From Halieaceae bacterium UBA5044 (lineage in GTDB: Bacteria; Pseudomonadota; Gammaproteobacteria; Pseudomonadales; Halieaceae): a DNA stretch of 64,000 nucleotides. Made by a program: the position numbers and the translations under genes. This document shows positions 33,460 through 41,850 of this stretch, in pieces (position 1 is the first letter of the stretch; each line of letters opens with the position of its first letter). The notes under the pieces are model-generated. The model did not search any database, was not told where the DNA came from, and worked only from the letters and a program-made list of their open reading frames with translations. Where the stretch lies: the NCBI GenBank assembly GCA_002416125.1, contig DIBU01000022.1:211675-275674 (forward strand), given 5' to 3'.

Positions 33460-34470
33460 ATGCTTGATCAATCCCGACAATGGTACCTCTTCGGCTACGA
33501 TATGCGCCGCATTGGGCATCACTGGCAGGTGGCCTGGGCCGAGTTTCTCTGGGGTGACCGTTCTCCGGTGCGTGCGCGCCTCGACGACGTGGTGCAGGTG
33601 GAGGGAGCGGGTGTTCACGGTAACTTCCACGCCGGCGCACCGGTGCTTGCGGGTGAGCCGACCTGCTCGGCGATTGTTCTGCCGGATTCACTGGTGCTGT
33701 TCAAGACCCTGCAACTGCCGCTGGCTGCAGAAGATGAGCTCGACTCGGTGATGCGCCTGGAAGTCATGGCCAACAGCCCCTTTCCCGCCAGTGATACCGC
33801 AGCGGGCTGGGCGCTGAGCCAGCGCGGCGAGAAGGGCCTGCAGGTGGAACTCGCCATTGCATCGCGCAGTGCGGCCATGCGGCACCTCGGCCAGCAGCAC
33901 GATGTCCATGATGTGCAGGAGCGCGAGGTCTGGGCGCTGGCCGGAGAACGGCCGATCGTATTGCGCGGTTTCGGTGAGGGTGCGCGACTGGCACGTTACC
34001 AGCGCCGCCTGTTGCGCATCGCGCTGCTGCTCGGCGGTGCCCTGCTGCTGTTGCTGCTCATTCTGGCGCTCGCCGCGGGCGGCACGTATTTCAGGTTACA
34101 GCAGTACGAAACCCTGGCGACCCGGGTCGAGCGCGAGGCCGCGGATGTCACCCGCCAGCGCCAGTCGCTCTCCGTGGCCAACCAGACGATTCTTGCGGTC
34201 AACGATGTGCTGCGCGAATACCCGGACCCACACCGTGAGCTGGCGCGCCTGACCGCGTTGCTGGGGGACGAAGCCTATATTGTGCAATACACCCAGCGGG
34301 GGCGTGACCTGCGCCTGCGTGGGCGCGCCGCGGACGCCGCCGGCGTGGTGCAAACCCTGACGCGGGAAGCTGCCTACGAGGAGGTGGCAGACCAGGGCAT
34401 CACCGCAGTTGGCAACAGTGGCATAGAGCAGTTCAACGTCAATGTGCGCCTGCGCGAGGGCGGGCAATGA
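33460..34470 (+). CDS. gspL: Type II secretion protein GspL (PilM/PilN-like)
   Basis: A 336-residue bitopic inner-membrane protein. The actin-like cytoplasmic part (about 1-180, reduced) is followed by one membrane helix (about 187-210, LLRIALLLGGALLLLLLI) and a periplasmic coiled-coil/ferredoxin-like domain. GspL binds GspE and GspM. The C-terminal half resembles PilN, as in Xps systems. It overlaps gspM by 4 bp. Confidence 0.82.
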   Translation: MLDQSRQWYLFGYDMRRIGHHWQVAWAEFLWGDRSPVRARLDDVVQVEGAGVHGNFHAGAPVLAGEPTCSAIVLPDSLVLFKTLQLPLAAEDELDSVMRLEVMANSPFPASDTAAGWALSQRGEKGLQVELAIASRSAAMRHLGQQHDVHDVQEREVWALAGERPIVLRGFGEGARLARYQRRLLRIALLLGGALLLLLLILALAAGGTYFRLQQYETLATRVEREAADVTRQRQSLSVANQTILAVNDVLREYPDPHRELARLTALLGDEAYIVQYTQRGRDLRLRGRAADAAGVVQTLTREAAYEEVADQGITAVGNSGIEQFNVNVRLREGGQ

Positions 34471-35033
34471 ACTGGTTGCGCGGCAACCCCCGTTACGCGG
34501 TGATGGTGCTCGGCACGCTGGCGCTGCCCGCGCTGCTGCTGTTGTACCTCGCCATCAGCCTGTTCGGCATGCGCAGCGCCTACCAGCTGCAGATCGAGCG
34601 CCTGGAGCCGCGCATTGCCCGGCTACAGGGCTTGCTGAACCGGGAAGAACAGGTGCGCGAGGCGGCGCAGGTTGTGGGTTCCGATGTGCTTGATCTGGTC
34701 TACCCCGCAGCGGATGACCCCGGCACGGTATCCGCCAACCTGCAGAAGAATGTGCGCGAGATCCTGGGCGCTGCGGGTCTGTCGGTCAGCAACAGCCAGA
34801 TACTGCCCGTACGCGAAAAGGATGGTTTCGATCACATTGCCGTCAAGCTGACGGCCTCCGGCGGCCTGCCTGCCCTGGATACCGCCCTCGCGGACCTCAA
34901 TGCCTACCTGCCGTTGTTGCTACTGGAGTCCATCGAAGTGTGGCCGAATCGCAACCGGGCACGTGGCGACGAACCTGAAGCGCAGACCATCACGGCAACG
35001 GTACAGGTCCTGGCCTTGCGAGTGCGCTCATGA
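34467..35033 (+). CDS. gspM: Type II secretion protein GspM (GspMb type)
   Basis: A 188-residue bitopic protein with one helix (about 14-34, MVLGTLALPALLLLYLAI). A coiled coil (LQIERLEPRIARLQGLLN) and a periplasmic ferredoxin-like domain follow. It resembles the GspMb subtype found in Xanthomonas-like operons. ATGA overlaps join it to gspL before and gspN after. The family is assigned mostly from position and topology. Confidence 0.8.
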   Translation: MNWLRGNPRYAVMVLGTLALPALLLLYLAISLFGMRSAYQLQIERLEPRIARLQGLLNREEQVREAAQVVGSDVLDLVYPAADDPGTVSANLQKNVREILGAAGLSVSNSQILPVREKDGFDHIAVKLTASGGLPALDTALADLNAYLPLLLLESIEVWPNRNRARGDEPEAQTITATVQVLALRVRS

Positions 35034-35671
35034 GGCATCTGGCTGCAGCAGTGAACCGCTATCGTGTGCAGCACGAGCCGCAGCGCACGGAGCGCCGCGT
35101 AGAGCTGCTGGTACTGCTGCTGGGATTGCTGTTGCTGCTACAGCTCTGCTTCTTTTTACTGCGCGTGCTGTTGCCGCCGGCTCCTGAGCCCATCGAACCG
35201 ACGGCGGCCTCGTTGACCGTGGCTGACCGCATTGCCGGGCGCCTGCTTGATACCCGGGGAAGCGCTGAACTGCGCGAGCGCCCGCTGTTCTGGGAGGGGC
35301 GCCGCCCGGTTGACGACGGCGGGATGCCCAGTGGTGAGACGTCGACGCAGAAGGCGTCGCCGTTAAAGGCTATCCGTTTGCTGGGGATATATGGCGGTGG
35401 CGAGAGCGGCGGTATCATTGTGCGTGTGGAAGGTAAGCAGCAGCGCCTTGCCGTGGGTGATGAACTCAGGGGCTGGACGCTGGAGTCGATGGACGGTGGC
35501 GGCGCCACACTGAGCAGTACACGCGGCAGCCGCGAGCGGCTCGAGCTGGAGCGTGCGCAGGGCGCGTCGCCGATCATCACTCCCCCGCAGACCGGTGGCG
35601 CACCGGGCTCGGCCCCCCAGAGTCAGGCCGCAGACGGCCTGGATGAGCTGACCCTCGGAGGTCGGCGTTGA
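35030..35671 (+). CDS. gspN: GspN/GspC-like inner-membrane linker (XpsN-type)
   Basis: A 213-residue bitopic protein with a helix at about 24-46. A periplasmic homology-region-like domain (about 105-165) reads KAIRLLGIYGGGESGGIIV then GKQQRLAVGDELRGW, resembling the HR domain of GspC/PulC and PilP. No PDZ domain follows; the tail is Pro/Gln/Gly-rich and low complexity. In Xps-type operons the gene between M and D is called N and does the GspC job of linking platform to secretin. No other gspC is present, so this one probably has that role. Confidence 0.78.
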   Translation: MRHLAAAVNRYRVQHEPQRTERRVELLVLLLGLLLLLQLCFFLLRVLLPPAPEPIEPTAASLTVADRIAGRLLDTRGSAELRERPLFWEGRRPVDDGGMPSGETSTQKASPLKAIRLLGIYGGGESGGIIVRVEGKQQRLAVGDELRGWTLESMDGGGATLSSTRGSRERLELERAQGASPIITPPQTGGAPGSAPQSQAADGLDELTLGGRR

Positions 35672-35737
35672 ACAAGGTTTGTAGAAACAGGGCCGCGCAG
35701 CGGGCGCTGACGATAATGGACAGGTCAAGGAAAGGTT

Positions 35738-37945
35738 ATGTTGCGACGGTTCTCTAGATTGCTGGTGCTGGTGCCATTGCTGACCAGCTGTGCGCTGCTG
35801 GACAATCAGTACCGCGGCGAACCCACCGAGCCATCTGCCGGCGCACCGGCTGCGGCGGCACAGGAGCCGGCGCTGTCACGCAGTGCCGGTGAACTCGCCG
35901 AGTCGGCCGAAGAACGGGTAAAGCCGGTTATCTATCGCGGCAGCGACCAGCAGGTTCGCATTCCGGGGAAGCGTGACGCGGTACGCCTGGTCGGTGATGC
36001 CGTCAGCCTCAATTTTGAAGACGCACCTCTCAGCGAGGTGGTGCACGCCGTGCTCGGCGATATTCTGGGCCTGGACTACATTCTCGACGGCCCCGTAGCG
36101 GGCACGATCACCCTGCGTTCGCGCACGCCGATTCCCCGCGACCAGTTGCTGACGATCCTCGAATCCCTGTTGAGCGCCAACCAGATGGTGATGGTACGTG
36201 ACAGCCAGGATCGCTATCTGGTTACAGGCGCGCAGCAGGCGAGCCGTCAGGCACCGCGGCTCTCCAACCCTCGCGATCCCGGTGCGGGTTACAGCACCGT
36301 AGTTGTACCACTGCAGTACATCAGCGCCAGCAATATGGCGGAGATACTGCGCCCGGTGGCGGACGAGCAGGCCTTCCTGCGTATCGACAACACGCGCAAC
36401 CTGTTGCTGCTTGCAGGTACACGGATGCAGATCGACGGCTGGCTGGACATGGTGGACACCTTTGATGTCGACCTGCTCAAGGGCATGTCGGTGGGCCTGT
36501 TCACCCTGGAGCACAGCCGGGTAGGAGAAACGGCGACTGTGCTGCAGGGCATGCTCAGAACCGGTGGCAATGGCGACGAGGAGGTGGGGCAGCTGGTGAA
36601 GATCATCCCCATCGAGCGTCTGAACAGTCTGCTGGTGGTGACTCCCCGCTCACATTACCTCGATACCCTGGGCACCTGGATAGAGCGGCTGGATTCGCGC
36701 CCGGATTCCAAATTTGAAAAGCGGCTGTTCGTCTATCCCGTGCAGAACACCACGGCCTCGCGGCTGGCGGAGCTGATCAGCAACATTTACGCCGGCGGCG
36801 CCAGTGCCACCGGTGGTGTTGCCGGCACCGGGGGCGGCTACAGTGCGGATCGCGAGGTCGCGCCCGGGCTGTCTATGGAATCCATCGGTAGCGCCAGTGG
36901 CGGAGCCAGCGGTTCGGGTTCTGGCAGCTTTGGCAGCAGCGCGAACAGTGCGGGTGACAGCGCGGGATTCAGTGCCGATTTTGGCAGCGCCCCGGGCACT
37001 TCCTCCAGCGCCGCCACCCTGGGGGGTGAGGAAGGCCAGGGGGTTGCCGATGTACGCGTGGTCGCGGACGAGGAAAACAACGCCCTGATGATCTACGCGA
37101 CGGGCAAGCAGTACGACCTGATCAAGGACGCGCTGCGGCAGCTGGATGTCATCGCCACCCAGGTGATCATCGAGGCCAGCATTCTGGAGGTCAGCCTGAC
37201 CGATGAATTGCGCTACGGACTGGAGTGGACCTTCAAGAACGGCCTGGGTAGCGACTACGACGGCTTCGGGCAACTGGGAAACAGCGCCGGCGGACCCTCG
37301 GCGACGTCACCCGGGTTCTCCTACACGGTCACCAACTCGCTGGGTGATATCAGCGCGGTGCTGAACGCGCTTTCGGAGGATTCGCTGATCAACGTGATTT
37401 CCTCGCCTTCGGTCATGGTGCTGGACAATCATCCTGCTTATATACATGTGGGTGACCAGGTGCCTGTGCGACAGGGTACGTCCTCCACCGACGGTGGCAC
37501 GGTCACCGAGAACATCGTCTACCGGGATACCGGTGTGAAACTGATGGTACGGCCCTCTGTGAATGCGGGCCAGCTGGTGACCATGGATGTCGAGCAGTCG
37601 GTGACGGATGTCGGTAATGTCGATTCCGCCACCGGCCAGCGCACGTTCCTCGAGCGCAATATCATGAGCCGGGTCGCCGTGCGCAGCAATGAGTCTGTTG
37701 TGCTGGGCGGCCTCATCCGGGAAAACGCTACCGCGACTGATTCCGGAGTGCCCCTGCTGCACCGCATGCCAGTGCTGGGCGCGTTGTTCGGCACGACCTC
37801 CGAGAGTAACCGGCGCACCGAGCTACTGGTGATCATCACACCGCGGGTCATCAACAATGAGCAGGAGTTGCGCGATGTCAGCCGCGAACTGCGCTCGCGG
37901 GTGCGCAATATGGAATTGATCAGTGCCCCCCTGGTGGCCGAGTAG
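35738..37945 (+). CDS. gspD: Type II secretion outer-membrane secretin GspD
   Basis: A 735-residue secretin. It has a lipoprotein signal with lipobox LLTSC (Cys at about 17), so it is probably self-piloting. An N0 domain (VSLNFEDAPLSEVVHAVLGDILGL in parts, about 85-110) and N1-N3 domains follow. A Ser/Gly-rich insert (about 380-435, SASGGASGSGSGSFG) interrupts N3. The secretin core has VPVRQGTSSTDGG and VVLGGLIRENATATDSGVP with a typical C-terminal beta-lip. It is last in the operon, 66 bp after gspN. No gspS pilotin gene was seen, in keeping with the lipobox. Confidence 0.94.
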   Translation: MLRRFSRLLVLVPLLTSCALLDNQYRGEPTEPSAGAPAAAAQEPALSRSAGELAESAEERVKPVIYRGSDQQVRIPGKRDAVRLVGDAVSLNFEDAPLSEVVHAVLGDILGLDYILDGPVAGTITLRSRTPIPRDQLLTILESLLSANQMVMVRDSQDRYLVTGAQQASRQAPRLSNPRDPGAGYSTVVVPLQYISASNMAEILRPVADEQAFLRIDNTRNLLLLAGTRMQIDGWLDMVDTFDVDLLKGMSVGLFTLEHSRVGETATVLQGMLRTGGNGDEEVGQLVKIIPIERLNSLLVVTPRSHYLDTLGTWIERLDSRPDSKFEKRLFVYPVQNTTASRLAELISNIYAGGASATGGVAGTGGGYSADREVAPGLSMESIGSASGGASGSGSGSFGSSANSAGDSAGFSADFGSAPGTSSSAATLGGEEGQGVADVRVVADEENNALMIYATGKQYDLIKDALRQLDVIATQVIIEASILEVSLTDELRYGLEWTFKNGLGSDYDGFGQLGNSAGGPSATSPGFSYTVTNSLGDISAVLNALSEDSLINVISSPSVMVLDNHPAYIHVGDQVPVRQGTSSTDGGTVTENIVYRDTGVKLMVRPSVNAGQLVTMDVEQSVTDVGNVDSATGQRTFLERNIMSRVAVRSNESVVLGGLIRENATATDSGVPLLHRMPVLGALFGTTSESNRRTELLVIITPRVINNEQELRDVSRELRSRVRNMELISAPLVAE

Positions 37946-37950
37946 ACCGG

Positions 37951-38640
37951 GTGCTGGTTTCGATCCACATGCCGAAAACCGCGGGCCTGAGTTTCAGGGC
38001 GGCGCTGGAGACGCATTACGGTGCCGGCTTTGCCCCCGACTATGCCGATTATCCGTTGGCCAGCCCGCTGCCCGAGCGGCATGCGGCAGCCCTGGAGTTC
38101 AGTCTCGCGGCCGAGCCCGCTGCCTACCGTGACGTCGGCTGTATCCACGGCCACTTCCTGCCCATCAAGTACCTGTTGTTGGCGGATTACATGGAGTGCC
38201 GGTTCGTCACTTGGCTGCGCGAACCGCTGCAGCGTCTGGTCTCCCACTATTATTACTGGCAGCGCAGCTATGATCCGGCAGCGGACGACACCTCCAGCCT
38301 GCACCGGCGTGTGGTTGAGGAGGCCTGGACGCTGGAGCAGTTCTGCCTGGCGCCGGAGCTGCGGAACGTGTATAGCCAGTTCTTGTGGGCCTTTCCGCTG
38401 CGAGCCCTCGATTTCGTGGGAATTACCGAATATTTCGCAGAAGATTTGCGTGATTTTTCCACACAATTCCTGGGAATAAATGTCGAGGCGCAGGTCGTCA
38501 ACGCCGCAGAGCTGCCCGCGGGCCCCGAGCAACTGGCGCCGGCGCTGCGCCAGCGGGTGCGTGAATTTCATGCCCAGGACCTGGCGCTCTACCAGTGGGC
38601 GCTGCAGAAACGCGAGGCCCGGCGGCGCACACAGGGCTGA
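37951..38640 (+). CDS. Sulfotransferase-family protein, cotranscribed with gspD
   Basis: A 229-residue protein starting with GTG at 37951, 5 bp after gspD. HMPKTAGLSFRAAL near the N-terminus is the PAPS 5'-phosphosulfate loop of the Sulfotransfer_2 family. VTWLREPLQRLVSHYYYW is the typical R-x-P-x-x-R-x-x-S-x-Y segment contacting the 3'-phosphate. It should transfer sulfate from PAPS to a glycan or protein hydroxyl. Tight spacing to the secretin suggests cotranscription, but its substrates probably belong with the surface-modification genes downstream. Confidence 0.86.
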   Translation: MLVSIHMPKTAGLSFRAALETHYGAGFAPDYADYPLASPLPERHAAALEFSLAAEPAAYRDVGCIHGHFLPIKYLLLADYMECRFVTWLREPLQRLVSHYYYWQRSYDPAADDTSSLHRRVVEEAWTLEQFCLAPELRNVYSQFLWAFPLRALDFVGITEYFAEDLRDFSTQFLGINVEAQVVNAAELPAGPEQLAPALRQRVREFHAQDLALYQWALQKREARRRTQG

Positions 38641-38675
38641 GCGCTACGCCCTTTCCGTCCCTTCCACCGGCGCGG

Positions 38676-38681
38676 TATAAT
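38676..38681 (+). promoter_or_regulatory. Candidate -10 box before the lipoprotein gene
   Basis: A perfect TATAAT lies 35 bp before the ATG at 38717, in the only gap after the sulfotransferase gene. The -35 region (TTCCGT at 38653, 17 bp away) is poor, so the promoter call rests on the -10 box. Confidence 0.4.
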
Positions 38682-38716
38682 CCGCGCCCAATGCAACAAA
38701 AGGTAATATTTTCATA

Positions 38717-39166
38717 ATGTTAGATGCAATGTATCGAATCTCCGCAGCGCTGCTGATGGCCTGTGTGCTCACCCTTGCGAGTGGCTGCGGTACCGCGCCC
38801 GGCAAGCCGCAAACCCTCAGTCCGGCCGAGGTGGCGGCACTGGAGGATCGTGTGCGCGGGCGCTGGCAGGCGATCATCGACAGGGACTTTGAGGCGGCCT
38901 ATGAGTTCGCTTCACCTAATTACCGAGCTGTTTTCTCCAAGAGTATGTTTATTCGCAATTTTTCCTATTCGCTGGATTGGCAGTTGACAGCTGTCGAAGT
39001 CCTTGCCTATGATGCCGAGGCAGCTGTGGCGAGTGTGGCGGTTCGGGTCATGTCCAAGCCGATCAAACAAACCTCGGTGTCAGCTCAGTTCGGGTTTATG
39101 CCTTCAACTGTTCGCGAGCGATGGGTTAGCATCAATGGCGAATGGTGGCATAGTGCCAGTGGTTGA
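38717..39166 (+). CDS. Small lipoprotein, unknown function
   Basis: A 149-residue protein with a type II signal: hydrophobic ALLMACVLTLASGC has lipobox LASGC, Cys at about residue 24. The mature part is alpha/beta with RVRGRWQAIIDRDFEAAYEFASPNYR (in parts: GRWQAIIDRDFEAAY and FASPNYR), reminiscent of NTF2-like/SnoaL-type folds, and ends in RERWVSINGEWWHSASG. No family is confidently recognised. It probably sits on the outer membrane and neighbours the abundant secreted protein gene. Confidence 0.78.
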   Translation: MLDAMYRISAALLMACVLTLASGCGTAPGKPQTLSPAEVAALEDRVRGRWQAIIDRDFEAAYEFASPNYRAVFSKSMFIRNFSYSLDWQLTAVEVLAYDAEAAVASVAVRVMSKPIKQTSVSAQFGFMPSTVRERWVSINGEWWHSASG

Positions 39167-39179
39167 GAGGGCACGTTGG

Positions 39180-39207
39180 TTGACAGCTAGCTGCAGTTAG
39201 CAATAAT
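39180..39207 (+). promoter_or_regulatory. Strong sigma-70-like promoter of the secreted protein gene
   Basis: TTGACA at 39180-39185 and AATAAT at 39202-39207 are separated by 16 bp and lie about 55 bp before the ATG at 39263. The ribosome binding site is AGGAG inside a small palindrome AGGAGTCTCCT (39251-39261). Together with the downstream terminator this makes a self-contained strong transcription unit. Confidence 0.6.
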
Positions 39208-39262
39208 AGCGCTAGCAATCTGTACTTTGGTTGTGAAGTAAAAACACATTAGGAGTCTCCTT

Positions 39263-40825
39263 ATGAATGCAAAGTTTAAGCCTCTGGGTCTTGTTGCTGC
39301 AGTAGCAGCCGTGACCGCGGGTTACAACGGCGTCGCAAATGCACAGTCACTGGCTGCTGCAAGCGACCTGGGTAACCTGGCACTGATCCCTTACTACACT
39401 GTCCGTGACGGCAACGTCACCGGCGTTCACATCACCAACACGAGCGATGCCACCCAGGTTGTTAAAGTACGCCTGCGTCGTGGTACCGACTCTATGGACG
39501 CCCTGGACTTTAACCTGATCCTGTCCCCCAAGGACGTATGGACCGGCTTCCTGGCGGCTGAAGGCGAGAATGTTGTCTTCAACACCACCGATAACTCTTG
39601 CACCGCGCCCGCAGCGGCCAACGGCAAGTTCACCATGCCCGGTATCTACCGTGCAGACGCTGATGAAGGCTACATCGAAATCATCGGCATGGGTCAGCCC
39701 ACCAGCGAAACGGCTCCGATCGCGGTTTCTGCCAAGCACGCAGCGACCGGTATCCCGGCTGACTGTGCTGCCGTGCGTGACAACTTCTTCGCTGGCGGTG
39801 TAGCTACCACCACCCGCGGTGTTGTAGATGGCGTATCTACCGTGCAGCGTATTTCGTCTGCCGGCACCACGCTGGCACTGAACGAGTACGACGCACCTGA
39901 AGACGTGCTGAAAGTCTCTTACTTCATCCGCGACGCAAGCAGCGGTCGTGAATTCGGCAACAGCGCTACGCACATTGCCGGCTTCCTGACCCAGGCAGCG
40001 ATCACCAACCAGCAGTTTGGTCTGTTCTCTGCCGACCTTCTCGGCTTCGACTACCCCGACCTGAACGGTGGTATTCCTGAGCAGGGCGACCGTGGCCAGT
40101 TCTCAACCCTGCGCAGCATCTTGGGTGGTGCGTCTGTGATCAACGACTGGTCCGCCAACGCTGACCTGAACGTGGGTACCGACTGGGTTATCACCTTCCC
40201 GGGCCAGTACACCATGCTTGACCTGCCGCACTACTTCGGCTCTTTGCTGACTGCAGGCACTGACGACGCAATCCCCTGTAACGCTGGTGCTCCGCTGGCT
40301 ACAGGTGTATTCGCTGGTACCACTGGCGCGTGCGACCACCGTGACATCCCGGCCGTAGCATCGTTTGACGTGTACGATCGTGAAGAGCAGCAGCGTTCAC
40401 AGCCCGATGGTGAACTGGTTGTTTCTCCGCAGCTTCCCGGCCTGACGGTTCAGACTCTTCTGCCTTTCGAGGTTAACGTCGTGCAGTGGGGCCCTGAAGC
40501 CGTACTGGGCAGCGAGAACTCCGATATCACAGTTGCTGTACCGGAAAGCCCCTTCGGTTGGGCTGAGCTGAACGTAACCAGCGCGGCCAGCAAGGTTCAG
40601 GCAATCTGTGACGCGACGGCTGATAACGGTCTGCCCGCTGCCAGCCTGGCAAATGGCGCTTCTGGTATCGTTGCCGCGGCAACAGCATACGGCTGTGACT
40701 CAACGGGTGTGAATGCTGACGAGATCCCGAAAATTGGCTTCGTAGCTTGGGAGCGTAGCTTCCCCGGCAACCCGGATGCCAACTACGGTCGTATCGTTGA
40801 GCACTCTTACGGTAGCGCACCGTAA
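39263..40825 (+). CDS. Abundant exported protein, candidate surface-layer-like or secretion substrate
   Basis: A 520-residue protein with a Sec signal peptide (MNAKFKPLGLVAAVAAVTAGYNGVANAQS in parts; cleavage near ANA-QS). The mature part is acidic, rich in Ala/Gly/Thr/Asn/Val and beta-prone, with at least six cysteines that could form three disulfides. No lipobox, PEP-CTERM or membrane anchor is visible. Codon choice is markedly different from neighbours (many GCT, GGT, CTG, AAC, CGT), the mark of very high expression. The gene has its own promoter and a strong terminator. It could be a surface-layer-type protein or a type II secretion substrate; I do not recognise the family with certainty. 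A periplasmic parvulin gene follows. Confidence 0.8.
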   Translation: MNAKFKPLGLVAAVAAVTAGYNGVANAQSLAAASDLGNLALIPYYTVRDGNVTGVHITNTSDATQVVKVRLRRGTDSMDALDFNLILSPKDVWTGFLAAEGENVVFNTTDNSCTAPAAANGKFTMPGIYRADADEGYIEIIGMGQPTSETAPIAVSAKHAATGIPADCAAVRDNFFAGGVATTTRGVVDGVSTVQRISSAGTTLALNEYDAPEDVLKVSYFIRDASSGREFGNSATHIAGFLTQAAITNQQFGLFSADLLGFDYPDLNGGIPEQGDRGQFSTLRSILGGASVINDWSANADLNVGTDWVITFPGQYTMLDLPHYFGSLLTAGTDDAIPCNAGAPLATGVFAGTTGACDHRDIPAVASFDVYDREEQQRSQPDGELVVSPQLPGLTVQTLLPFEVNVVQWGPEAVLGSENSDITVAVPESPFGWAELNVTSAASKVQAICDATADNGLPAASLANGASGIVAAATAYGCDSTGVNADEIPKIGFVAWERSFPGNPDANYGRIVEHSYGSAP

Positions 40826-40859
40826 TAGCGTCTTAACGCGCTGTTGTAGTAAAATGAAG

Positions 40860-40887
40860 GCCGGCACCGCAAGGTGCCGGCTTTTTT
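40860..40887 (+). terminator. Rho-independent terminator of the secreted protein gene
   Basis: The perfect 9-bp stem GCCGGCACC-GCAA-GGTGCCGGC is followed by six T residues (40882-40887), 34 bp after the stop codon. It is a classical strong terminator with a tetraloop. Confidence 0.9.
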
Positions 40888-40905
40888 ATTGCCAGAGGTT
40901 TATGC

Positions 40906-41814
40906 ATGTCCCTTACCCGTTTTTTCAGCTGTGCCGCGCTGTTGCTGTGTATCACTGTGGGCGCTGCTGCCGATGATCCGGTCGCCATTGCGGATGGCGA
41001 AACCCGTATCAACCGTGCCGAGCTCGAACAGATCATTTCCCGCTGGAGCGCGGAGATGCGCTCTGCGGCCGCCAACGACCTGGGCGACCGCATGGAACTG
41101 CTCAACATTGCTTATATGAACAAGCGCCTCGCCGAGTCCGTCGACGGCATGACGCCGGAGACCCACGGTGACGACTACTGGAAACTGCATTTCCAGTTGC
41201 AGGGCCTGAAGCGGCGCTTCGCCATCGAGCAGCTTGTAAATTCGATCGAGATCCCCGACATGTCGGCCCTTGCCGAAGAGCGCTATGCGACCGACAAGGA
41301 CAAGTTTGCCCTGGTGCCGGAGAAGCGCCTGACCTCCCACATTCTGTTTATGTGTCCCCCGGGCCAGTGTGACCGCGAGGCGGTTCGGCCGGTGGCTCGT
41401 GAGGTGCTCGCCAAATTGCGTGAAGGGGCGGATTTCGAGGCCCTGGTTGCGGAATATTCCGAGGATCCGGGCTCCCGCGACAAGGGCGGGCGCTTCGAAA
41501 AGTGGTTCAGCCTGGGTGAAAAGGGCGTAGAACCCCGCTACACCGGCGGTGCCTTTGACATTGCCGAGGTGGGTGGCTACTCCGACCTGGTGGAGACCCA
41601 GTTTGGTGTACACATCATCCGACTGGACGATATCCAGCCCGAGCACTACCGCACCTTTGAAGAGGTGCGCCCCGCGATCCTGCAGAGCCTGAGAGCAGAG
41701 TACCAGAAGCTGGCGGTACAGGATTTCGAAGCGAATCTGATGATCTCCGACGAGGGGTATATCAACGGGGACGTGGTGGACGCGTTATTGGCGCCCTACA
41801 AAGCGACGCCCTGA
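40906..41814 (+). CDS. Periplasmic parvulin-type peptidyl-prolyl isomerase
   Basis: A 302-residue protein with a signal peptide (RFFSCAALLLCITVGAAAD) and an N-terminal helical chaperone-like region. A PpiC/parvulin domain lies at about 140-245: LTSHILFMCPPGQC, FEALVAEYSEDPGSRDKGG and VETQFGVHIIRLD. It should assist folding of exported proteins and resembles SurA/PpiC-type chaperones. Its gene starts directly after the terminator of the abundant secreted protein, so it may serve that protein in particular. Confidence 0.88.
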   Translation: MSLTRFFSCAALLLCITVGAAADDPVAIADGETRINRAELEQIISRWSAEMRSAAANDLGDRMELLNIAYMNKRLAESVDGMTPETHGDDYWKLHFQLQGLKRRFAIEQLVNSIEIPDMSALAEERYATDKDKFALVPEKRLTSHILFMCPPGQCDREAVRPVAREVLAKLREGADFEALVAEYSEDPGSRDKGGRFEKWFSLGEKGVEPRYTGGAFDIAEVGGYSDLVETQFGVHIIRLDDIQPEHYRTFEEVRPAILQSLRAEYQKLAVQDFEANLMISDEGYINGDVVDALLAPYKATP

Positions 41815-41850
41815 TCAGCGGCGTGATGCTTGCAACCGGGTATAGGCGTC

